NCBI GenBank assembly: GCA_041392785.1
Contig: JAWKLK010000011.1
Location: forward strand, 1-64,000
DNA: 64,000 nucleotides
Direction of reading: 5' to 3'
Source: OLB9 sp041392785
Lineage (GTDB): Bacteria > Bacteroidota > Bacteroidia > Chitinophagales > Saprospiraceae
Shown here: positions 8,071-15,194 of the stretch, piece by piece
Position numbering within the stretch: the stretch's first letter is position 1
Layout of the letters: every line of letters begins with the position of its first letter
Made by a program: the position numbers and the translations under genes
The notes under the pieces: model-generated
The model's input: only the letters and a program-made list of their open reading frames with translations
What the model was told of the DNA's origin: nothing
Database searches by the model: none

Positions 8071-8964
8071 ATGAAAAAACAAGTTCCACCAAGAGTAGTT
8101 AGAATCATAAAATTGATTCAATACTTATCAGAATATCCACCAAAGAAAATTGAACAAATTGCACTACACTTGGAAGTGCATCCCAAGACAGTTTATAAAG
8201 ATGTGGAATTACTCGGACAGCTGGGTTACGAAACAGAAAAAGACCATCATCGTGCTATAACTCTAAAGTATAGTGGTAAAAATAATTACCATTTGACTGA
8301 TGTTGAAAAGAAATTGATTATCAGCACCTTACCAAAGGTAGGCCTAGACCGTAATGCCGTCCAAACCATTGTAATGAAGCTTAAAACATCAGTTTTTCCA
8401 GACTATAAGACACAAGCCATTTTCAAGCATTTATACATCATAAAAACTGTAATCGAGGCTATAAAGATGGGTAATCCTTTAAAAATAAAGAGGTATAAAT
8501 CCACCAATCCCATGTCTCCAGAAAAGGACAGATATGCGTTGCCATTGAAACTTGAAGAAAAAAATGAAGCTTGCACTTGTTTGGACATTGAAACGAAAGA
8601 AATTCGTATCTATAAGACAAGTAGGATGCAAGATGTGGAAATAATTCCAAGGCAAGACATCAAACTTCCTGACATCATACCTGAAGTGGATGTTTTTGGA
8701 ATAGCTGGAAAAATGGAATATAAAATCACACTTGCCCTGACCAAACGGAGTTCTGCAATCCTCACAGAAGAGTTTGGAGTTGACCCAAGAGATATAGAAG
8801 AAAATAGCCATAGTGAGTTTGAGAAAATTATTAAAATACGAGTTTGCGGCTACGAAGGCGTAGGAAGATTTGTCCTTGGCATGCTGACAGAGATAAAAGT
8901 GGTGGGCGATGATGGATTTAAGAATTATCTCAAAAAAAAGATAGCTGGGATGACAATTATTTGA
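8071..8964 (+). CDS. HTH and WYL-type transcriptional regulator
   Basis: About 297 residues from ATG 8071; an in-frame TTG lies 12 bp upstream. The N terminus is a DeoR/HTH_11-like winged helix (RIIKLIQYLSEYPPKKIEQIALHLEVHPKTVYKDVELLGQLGYE). The middle and C-terminal parts match the WYL domain plus C-terminal extension of YafY-like regulators (CTCLDIETKEIRIYKTSRMQDVEII, and FVLGMLTEIKVVGDDGFKNYL at the end). WYL regulators bind nucleic-acid or nucleotide ligands and often sit near CRISPR and other defence loci. Here it lies about 1 kb upstream of cas6 in the same direction, making it a candidate regulator of the locus (inference). Confidence 0.8.
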   Translation: MKKQVPPRVVRIIKLIQYLSEYPPKKIEQIALHLEVHPKTVYKDVELLGQLGYETEKDHHRAITLKYSGKNNYHLTDVEKKLIISTLPKVGLDRNAVQTIVMKLKTSVFPDYKTQAIFKHLYIIKTVIEAIKMGNPLKIKRYKSTNPMSPEKDRYALPLKLEEKNEACTCLDIETKEIRIYKTSRMQDVEIIPRQDIKLPDIIPEVDVFGIAGKMEYKITLALTKRSSAILTEEFGVDPRDIEENSHSEFEKIIKIRVCGYEGVGRFVLGMLTEIKVVGDDGFKNYLKKKIAGMTII

Positions 8965-9007
8965 ATATAATGTAATTAAATAATTTTAAATTATGATATA
9001 AATGATT

Positions 9008-9015
9008 TATTTTTG
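9008..9015 (+). promoter_or_regulatory. -7 box upstream of the DUF433 gene
   Basis: TATTTTTG, an exact TAnnTTTG match, 16 bp before the ATG at 9032. It lies downstream of an alternative in-frame ATG at 9002, so the 9032 start is favoured. Confidence 0.4.
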
Positions 9016-9031
9016 TGAAAAATCAAATGAC

Positions 9032-9256
9032 ATGATCAGTAATCGTATCACAAAGGAACCAGGTAAAAAATCAGGAAAAGCATGTATTAGAGGAATGAGA
9101 TTCATGGTAAGTGATGTCTTAGGATATCTGGCATCGGGAATGACAATAAATGAGATTCTTACCGAGTGGCCAGAATTAGAAAAAGAAGACATATTTGCTT
9201 GTTTGGATTATGCAGCAAAAAAAGAAGAAAATAATATATACGCTATATCTAATTGA
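9032..9256 (+). CDS. DUF433 domain protein, probable antitoxin
   Basis: About 74 residues. The DUF433 signature is present: ISNRITKEPGKKSGKACIRGMRFMVSDVLGYLASGMTINEIL, then WPELEKEDIFACLDYAA. DUF433 proteins carry an HTH-like fold related to VapB-type antitoxins and are usually paired with a DUF5615 PIN-like nuclease. That partner is found 121 bp downstream on the same strand. The pair lies between a WYL regulator and cas6. Confidence 0.88.
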   Translation: MISNRITKEPGKKSGKACIRGMRFMVSDVLGYLASGMTINEILTEWPELEKEDIFACLDYAAKKEENNIYAISN

Positions 9257-9322
9257 TTTACAGCGACTTAATTACTTTGTTTTTATAATACTGAAATTAT
9301 TTATAAAAATCCCCATTGAGTA

Positions 9323-9356
9323 ATTGTGTAGATTAAAATTAATTATTATATCTTTG
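9323..9356 (+). promoter_or_regulatory. Candidate promoter of the DUF5615 toxin gene
   Basis: An exact -7 box TATCTTTG at 9349-9356, 21 bp upstream of the toxin ATG at 9378. An ATTG at 9323-9326 is a weak -33 candidate, with 22 bp between the elements. If real, the toxin can be transcribed separately from the antitoxin. Confidence 0.4.
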
Positions 9357-9377
9357 CCATATAAAATATAACTGCTA

Positions 9378-9692
9378 ATGTTTATTGACAACAATTTACC
9401 AAGATCGATAAAAGAATGTTTCACATCTTCTTGTGTTCACGCTTCTGATTTAGGTTTTGAGCGAATGGATGATATAAGCATTTGGAATTATTGTAAGGAA
9501 AATCAGCTATGTATTGTAACAAAAGATCAGGACTTTGAAGATTTATCCAATTTTTTTGGACATCCACCTAAAGTTGTTAAACTGACATGTGGCAACATAA
9601 AGACTTCGGATCTAAAATCATTGATAATAAAATATATGCAAAATATTGAAAGCTTTTTGGATGATAAGAATTCATCACTTTTGATCATATAA
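9378..9692 (+). CDS. DUF5615 PIN-like nuclease, probable toxin
   Basis: 104 residues of the DUF5615 (Mut7-C-like PIN) family. Visible acidic positions match the PIN metal site: Asp4 in FIDNNLP, MDDISIW in the middle, and TKDQDFEDL. The family-typical HPPKVVKLTCGN follows. PIN-like toxins cleave RNA in a metal-dependent way; this subfamily pairs with DUF433 antitoxins. The separate promoter candidate is unusual for a toxin. Confidence 0.85.
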   Translation: MFIDNNLPRSIKECFTSSCVHASDLGFERMDDISIWNYCKENQLCIVTKDQDFEDLSNFFGHPPKVVKLTCGNIKTSDLKSLIIKYMQNIESFLDDKNSSLLII

Positions 9693-10024
9693 AAAATAAG
9701 CAATGGAATTGAAACTTGAGTAATTGAGTAATAATTTTTAATAATCGCACCAGCTTATTTTCTTTATATATAGTTTATTAAACTTAATTTTCTTAAATAT
9801 GTAAAATAAAAGTATCAAACAAAAATCGAAAAAAATAAAAAACTTGATACTTCAGTTTATACAAAATCGACACTAAAAATCCCATAGAAACCTTTTATAT
9901 AATTATTGCTAAGTAGTTTTATCATCATATTCATTATTATTTGAAAAAAAATAAATAGATTCTCCAAAATGGAGACTACCCTACTTTTACTTTGCATCAA
10001 TAATAGAAATATAAAATTTAAAAA
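9693..10024. other. AT-rich intergenic region upstream of the cas operon
   Basis: 332 bp with no supportable gene. It should contain the cas promoter. A degenerate -7-like TTACTTTG lies at 9987-9994, and a short perfect palindrome TCTCCAAAATGGAGA lies at 9961-9975 just upstream of it, which could be an operator. No clean TAnnTTTG with a correctly spaced -33 element is visible. Confidence 0.35.
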
Positions 10025-10804
10025 ATGAGATTAAAGATAACAATGGAACATAAAGCAGGAATCATCATCCCTTGGGATTATCAATATGCTATACAGCAAT
10101 GGATATACCATACGCTTTCGAAAGCAGATGAAACTATGGCTACCATGCTTCATGACTTAGGCTTTGCTTATAAAGGTAAGTCATTTAAACTTTTTTCATT
10201 CGGGCCTTGGACCAGCTATCCTTATGACAAGATAAAAGATGTAGGTTTGAGATTTCGCTCTTCGATTTCATCCATTGATGTTTCATTTTTGCTCCCCAAT
10301 GTACTTACCGCTTTTGTGTCAGGATTATTTCAAGATCAGACTCATACTTTTTATTTTAAAGGTGGAAAATCAGTACCCATCACTGCCAGAAATATAGAAA
10401 TACTTCCAGAACCAACATTCTATGATGGAGCAAGCACATATAAAATCGTGACAGGTGCTAGAATATCAGTCGGTGAAGAAGGCCTAGAACACCCTCAATA
10501 TAAGGGCCCCGAACATGAAAATTATGATTTCTTATTCGTGCAAAACCTAGTCAATAAACATCGATCATCCCTTCTCTATAGAGGTGAACCAACACAAGAA
10601 TACACCATCGACATGCAAGTTTTTAGCCCTGTGAAGTCTCAAATGGTGACCGTCCCAAAGGACAACAACGAGATAAAAATGAAAGGGTATAAGTTCGATT
10701 TTGAGCTAAATGCACCAGCTGAAATACATCGGACGCTGTACTATGCTGGTGCTGGTGAAGAATGTAGCGTAGGTATGGGCTGGGTGGAAAAGGTAAAGGA
10801 ATAA
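10025..10804 (+). CDS. cas6: CRISPR-associated endoribonuclease Cas6
   Basis: 259 residues. The protein begins MRLKITMEHKAGIIIPWDYQYAIQQWIYHTL, the first ferredoxin-like strand and helix of Cas6, and ends with the glycine-rich loop YYAGAGEECSVGMGWVE typical of the second RAMP domain. Cas6 cleaves the pre-crRNA within each repeat. The repeat here ends ATTGAAAT, the standard 8-nt crRNA 5' handle left by Cas6. It is the first gene of the type I-B operon. Its base composition is visibly less AT-rich than that of cas8b-cas3. A catalytic His near the N terminus (His9) is plausible but unproven. Confidence 0.93.
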   Translation: MRLKITMEHKAGIIIPWDYQYAIQQWIYHTLSKADETMATMLHDLGFAYKGKSFKLFSFGPWTSYPYDKIKDVGLRFRSSISSIDVSFLLPNVLTAFVSGLFQDQTHTFYFKGGKSVPITARNIEILPEPTFYDGASTYKIVTGARISVGEEGLEHPQYKGPEHENYDFLFVQNLVNKHRSSLLYRGEPTQEYTIDMQVFSPVKSQMVTVPKDNNEIKMKGYKFDFELNAPAEIHRTLYYAGAGEECSVGMGWVEKVKE

Positions 10805-10869
10805 TAGGTAATAATCTGACGAGTAAACATTTAAAAATATTCAATGTAAAACATATAAAACACCAATCT

Positions 10870-11475
10870 ATGGCATACCAATTTAAAATCCAACTCAAAG
10901 GCGTCAAAAAACCACCTGTATATAGAATAGTATTAGTAAATGAAAATATTACTTTCCATCAGTTTCATGAAATCATTCAAATCAGTATGGGCTGGTTTAA
11001 CTACCACTTGTACCAGTTTTCGCCAACTGGCTATGGCTCTTATCCAAACATTCAGATGGATACACCTGAAGGAAATTTAGAATTTGCCCCCGTTAATAGT
11101 TTGAAAAAAGGACATAAGCACATGTATGACTCTTCCAAAGTAAGGCTCTCTGACTACTTCGAAGCCGAACAAGATAAAATTACCTACATATATGATTTTG
11201 GTGACGACTGGACACACAGTATTACCCTCATGAAGATAACATCACTAAAAGTAGATCAACCATACGTAACGAAAGGAAAAGGCAAATGCCCACCCGAAGA
11301 CTGTGGCGGTATATATGGATACGAACACATGCTAGAAGTATTAGCCAACCCAAAGCATCCAGAATATATAGAATTAATACCCTGGCTAGGCATGGAGAAG
11401 GGAGAAGTCTATGACGTACATGAATTTGACGTGGATGAGGTAAATGAAGAATTGAGAGATATGATTAACCTTTAA
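10870..11475 (+). CDS. Plasmid pRiA4b ORF-3-like protein embedded in the cas operon
   Basis: 201 residues matching the pRiA4b ORF-3 family (IS1096 TnpR-like fold). The N terminus YQFKIQLKGVKKPPVYRIVL is followed by FHQFHEIIQISMGWFNYHLYQF, the hallmark YIYDFGDDWTHSI, and then CPPEDCGGIYGYEHMLEVLANPKHPEY. The family is widespread, often in mobile DNA, and its biochemistry is unknown. It sits 65 bp after cas6 and 11 bp before cas8b on the same strand, so it should be co-transcribed. It is not a recognised core cas gene; the role here is unknown. Confidence 0.9.
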   Translation: MAYQFKIQLKGVKKPPVYRIVLVNENITFHQFHEIIQISMGWFNYHLYQFSPTGYGSYPNIQMDTPEGNLEFAPVNSLKKGHKHMYDSSKVRLSDYFEAEQDKITYIYDFGDDWTHSITLMKITSLKVDQPYVTKGKGKCPPEDCGGIYGYEHMLEVLANPKHPEYIELIPWLGMEKGEVYDVHEFDVDEVNEELRDMINL

Positions 11476-11486
11476 AAGATTGTAGG

Positions 11487-13454
11487 ATGATAAAGGAGAT
11501 AGTAAATTTCACAAAGAATCTGAGTGAGGAATTTCAAAATGAAGGTGTTAAGCCTAAAGAAGGCATGCATATCCTAATTAAAGTAAAAAATGAAGACGGG
11601 CAGTTAAGTATCGACACAGATAATTACCAATACGAAATATTTTCCAAAAAAATGAAAGAAGAAACACCGTTCATAGAAAGATGTAAATTTCTTTCTCAAA
11701 ATGCTTGGTGTATAGATACAAATAAATGTTTTGATCTTCCTACGAAAGCTATCCATTCATGTTCTCCATATATGGTTGCTTTCAAAAGAGAACATTTATC
11801 AGGAGGCGAAAAATATCTTGAAAATCAAGGAAAAAATAAAACACAAATAACAGAGCGATTTAATACATATTTTGAAAAGGCTCAAGCTTTATTTTCAACT
11901 GAAGATGAAAAATTGAAAAATCAAGTTTTTCAATTTTTCTTTACGCATAAAATATTTCAACAAATGTTGGATGTGATAAATGAGCAAAACCTAATGAAAA
12001 CTCAAGCACTATTTAAAAATTTAGAAATAGAAAAAGAGACTCTAAGGAACACTAAAGAAAAGGAAGAAAAAGAGATCATTAAACTAAGATGTACACAAAT
12101 CGAAGAAAGTATGCTCGCATTCAAATCATTAGATAATAGCGATTATATAGTTTTTTATTTGGATAAAAATATAGAGGAATACAAGACAGTTCATAGTAAG
12201 TATCTTAGAGAAAAATTATTTAACACCGAAAAATTTAACACTATTCCAAACGAAGAAGGAATTGTTTTTGGAACAAGCAATTATATGAATAGCTTTAATT
12301 CGAATATGCCATTTTTATCGCACCAAACTGCTAGTTTTGAGATAACTGGTCGTATATCAAATACTGATGCTAAGGCATTGTATGATTTTGATGATATTTT
12401 AAGGAGAGGTACATTGCCTAAACCATTGCCACTTTTCATTTATAAAGAAGAATTACAACTTGAAATGATAACTCTATTCAAAGAAAGTGGATATAAAATG
12501 GGATTCGTAGAAATGGTTGAAAATCTGTGGGATACATATAAAGACGATTTTAAAAATTATTATTTTCTTTATTGGCAAAACACAAAAGATGGTATTGTAT
12601 TTTCTGACTTTGATTTTGTAAGTCAATTTGAATATCAATATAAATCAGAAATTTATAATTTATTCAATATCAAGGAAAAAGGAAGTAAAGAAAAAGAAAG
12701 CAGGTTACTGCAATACCCAAAAATTAGTACAATATTTGAGTTTGAAAAATCTGTTTTTAAATCTCTTTTACAAAGTAAATACTTACGACTGGACTACTTT
12801 TCTGAATTAAAATCTGATGATTATGAAAGCTTGAATAATACCTTTCAGGCTTATGCAAAATACCGAAAAGCAGTTTATGATTTTGTATATAAATCAAGAA
12901 GGCAGAGCATAGATGCTCACATCTTTACGGATATGGTGTTTAGCCACATTAAGGACGATATTAAAAATAATAATGAGTATAGTGTAAAAGACAAACTAAA
13001 TATATGGTTTAGTCTTTACGAACAATTTGATCAAAATAAAAATAATAATGTAACCATGGCAAGTAAATTAAAAGATTATCAAGACTTTGTCTCTAAACTA
13101 GCAGTAGGACAAGCTGACTTAGACAAAGCACAAGACTCACATTTTGCATTCGCGGCAGGGCAAGTGATTGAATATGTAATTCAAAAAAGTAAAACTGACA
13201 ATAAGAGTTACCAATTGCTTGAACCTTATCTTCAACAAGCCAAGTGTAATGAATTCAAGAGGGCTTTGGCAAATGACATAGCAAGATACAAGCATGCTAT
13301 CAATGATAATGAGACTCGATTTAAAAATGTATGTGCTTTCGTACAAACATACGATACAGATAGAAATCTTAAAGAGGTGCTACCTGAAATATTGGCGGGT
13401 GTCTTCGCAAAAAATGAGTTTTACTCATCTCAATATGAAAAAAAAGAAAATTAA
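11487..13454 (+). CDS. cas8b: Type I-B Cascade large subunit Cas8b (Csh1/TM1802-like)
   Basis: 655 residues, very AT-rich. The position between cas6 and cas7, the size and the N-terminal pattern fit the TM1802/Csh1 family of Cas8b proteins: long FTKNL-EEF start, then C-rich stretch RCKFLSQNAWCIDTNKCFDLPTKAIHSCSPYMVAFKREHL. The large subunit recognises the PAM and recruits Cas3. The C-terminal third is alpha-helical and may supply the small-subunit function, since no separate cas11 gene is visible. Assignment rests on context plus family-like segments, not on a single catalytic motif. Confidence 0.85.
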   Translation: MIKEIVNFTKNLSEEFQNEGVKPKEGMHILIKVKNEDGQLSIDTDNYQYEIFSKKMKEETPFIERCKFLSQNAWCIDTNKCFDLPTKAIHSCSPYMVAFKREHLSGGEKYLENQGKNKTQITERFNTYFEKAQALFSTEDEKLKNQVFQFFFTHKIFQQMLDVINEQNLMKTQALFKNLEIEKETLRNTKEKEEKEIIKLRCTQIEESMLAFKSLDNSDYIVFYLDKNIEEYKTVHSKYLREKLFNTEKFNTIPNEEGIVFGTSNYMNSFNSNMPFLSHQTASFEITGRISNTDAKALYDFDDILRRGTLPKPLPLFIYKEELQLEMITLFKESGYKMGFVEMVENLWDTYKDDFKNYYFLYWQNTKDGIVFSDFDFVSQFEYQYKSEIYNLFNIKEKGSKEKESRLLQYPKISTIFEFEKSVFKSLLQSKYLRLDYFSELKSDDYESLNNTFQAYAKYRKAVYDFVYKSRRQSIDAHIFTDMVFSHIKDDIKNNNEYSVKDKLNIWFSLYEQFDQNKNNNVTMASKLKDYQDFVSKLAVGQADLDKAQDSHFAFAAGQVIEYVIQKSKTDNKSYQLLEPYLQQAKCNEFKRALANDIARYKHAINDNETRFKNVCAFVQTYDTDRNLKEVLPEILAGVFAKNEFYSSQYEKKEN

Positions 13455-13487
13455 TTTATCAATTATTAAATCATAAAATTTTATAAT

Positions 13488-14420
13488 ATGTCAAACGAAT
13501 TTAAAAACAGAGTATTTGGATGTGCTATCATCAAATCTATCAATTCTAATTATAATGCGGACTTTTCTCATCAACCGCGAACATTGCCTGATGGAACGGT
13601 CTATGCAACAGATAAAGCATTAAAATATAGCATCAGAAATTATTGGGACAAAGTATCAAATGAAAAAGTGTTTTATTTTAAAAGTCTTACAGAAGAAATG
13701 TCTCCAAGAACATTAGATGAAACATTGGAAAAACATTTTGGTAAAATTGAAGATGCAAACAAAAATAATTTAAGACTTAAAGTGCTAAAAAGCATTCTCA
13801 GTTGTATTGATGTGAGAGTATTTGGCGGCACATACGCTGGCAAAACAAACATTTCTATACATGGAACATGTCAAATCACCCATGGTGTTAATCGTTTTCC
13901 TGAAAACATTATCTACTCTGAGCAAATCATGTCTCCATTCAGAAACCCAAGTGAGAAGAATACTGAGAGCACTATGACAACATTAGGTACACAGTCTAAA
14001 CTAAAAGAAGGTCACTATGTGCATCATTTTTCGGTAAATCCAAAAAATATTGAAGCAGATGCAACTCGTGTAGAATCTTTAGGGCTTACTGAAGATGATA
14101 TTTTAAAACTGAAAGAAGGTTTGCGCAAAGGAGCTACTTATTATGATTCTTCAGCTAAAGCAGGTACAGAGAACGAGGTGTTGTTTTGGGTGCAGCTCAA
14201 AGAAGGTTCAAAAATTGTCTTGCCTTCATTTGGAGAGTTAGTTGATATTTCATTAGATAGAAATATAGATTTTTCGAAAGTTACATCAATTTTAGAAAAA
14301 GAACATATCAAAAAAGAAATAGAAAAAGTAGAAGTGTTTTATAACCAAGGATTAACTGAGCTTACGAATTTGCCAAACTCCGTCCAGAAATATGATTTAG
14401 AAGGTCAACAACAAGGATAG
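13488..14420 (+). CDS. cas7: Type I-B Cas7 (Csh2) backbone subunit
   Basis: 310 residues of the Csh2-type Cas7 RAMP family. It begins with FKNRVFGCAIIKSINSNYNADF and GTVYATDKALKYSIRNYW, which correspond to the early Cas7 core. The characteristic centre is SCIDVRVFGGTYAGKTNISIHGTCQITHGVNRF followed by MTTLGTQSKLKEGHYVHHFSVNP. Cas7 copies coat the crRNA spacer in Cascade. It lies 33 bp after cas8b and 3 bp before cas5. Confidence 0.95.
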   Translation: MSNEFKNRVFGCAIIKSINSNYNADFSHQPRTLPDGTVYATDKALKYSIRNYWDKVSNEKVFYFKSLTEEMSPRTLDETLEKHFGKIEDANKNNLRLKVLKSILSCIDVRVFGGTYAGKTNISIHGTCQITHGVNRFPENIIYSEQIMSPFRNPSEKNTESTMTTLGTQSKLKEGHYVHHFSVNPKNIEADATRVESLGLTEDDILKLKEGLRKGATYYDSSAKAGTENEVLFWVQLKEGSKIVLPSFGELVDISLDRNIDFSKVTSILEKEHIKKEIEKVEVFYNQGLTELTNLPNSVQKYDLEGQQQG

Positions 14421-14423
14421 ACT

Positions 14424-15194
14424 ATGCAAAAGTTAATATCTGTAGATTTGAAAGCTGATTTTGGTTTCTTCCGTAAACCTGATGCCAATAATACAATAAA
14501 TCTATCCTACAATATTGCTCATAAACCTGCTATACTAGGTATTTTTGGAGCTATAATAGGAATGGATGGTTATCAAGAAAGAGGTAAGATGCCAGAATAT
14601 TATAATAAACTTAGCCATATTGGCATAGGTATTACCCCTTTGGGGCATGAGAAAGGAAATTTCCAAAAGACAGTCATTAAGTATTCAAATACCGTGGGTT
14701 ATGCCAATAAGGGCTCAAATTATCTTACCGAAGAAGCAACTTTGATAAAGCCAACCTACAGGATATACGCTATACTTGATTTAGAAAATGAGCACGAACA
14801 AAAATTGTATGAATATCTGCGAAATGGCTATTCAGAATTCATACCCTATTTCGGTAAAAATGAACATTATGCTTGGTGGGAGAAGGAAAGTTTTAGGGAA
14901 TATGAGTTTGAAAAATATAAAGAGAAAGATGATGACATCTTTGTAAAAACAGTATTTATAAAGGAAAATATAGTTAAAGACAACAAAGTGGCACCCGTAT
15001 TTGATATGTTTTCATTTATGAAAGACGAAAATCCATATTTGTATTTTGAGCGATTGCCAAGGGATTTTGATCAATCTTTGTATCAATATAATGTAGAAGA
15101 TTATGTATTGACGACATTTCGACTTAAAAACTCAATAGGGCTAAGCGATTTATATTTTTTAAAACAAGATAATTGCTATGTCCAACTATTGTAG
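14424..15194 (+). CDS. cas5: Type I-B Cas5
   Basis: 256 residues. The N terminus KLISVDLKADFGFFRKPDANNTINLSYNIAHKPAILGIFGAIIGMDGY matches the Cas5 RAMP core of type I-B, in which the F-R-KP and GIFGAI segments are conserved. Cas5 caps the crRNA 5' handle and contacts Cas8b. The 3' end overlaps cas3 by 17 bp, indicating tight coupling. Confidence 0.93.
   Translation: MQKLISVDLKADFGFFRKPDANNTINLSYNIAHKPAILGIFGAIIGMDGYQERGKMPEYYNKLSHIGIGITPLGHEKGNFQKTVIKYSNTVGYANKGSNYLTEEATLIKPTYRIYAILDLENEHEQKLYEYLRNGYSEFIPYFGKNEHYAWWEKESFREYEFEKYKEKDDDIFVKTVFIKENIVKDNKVAPVFDMFSFMKDENPYLYFERLPRDFDQSLYQYNVEDYVLTTFRLKNSIGLSDLYFLKQDNCYVQLL

Noticed and set aside
9961..9975. Palindrome TCTCCAAAATGGAGA as a CRISPR-repeat-derived element (it shares CCAAAATGG with the repeat complement)
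   Set aside because: Only nine bases are shared, within a self-complementary core, so descent from the repeat cannot be claimed; kept only as a possible operator.
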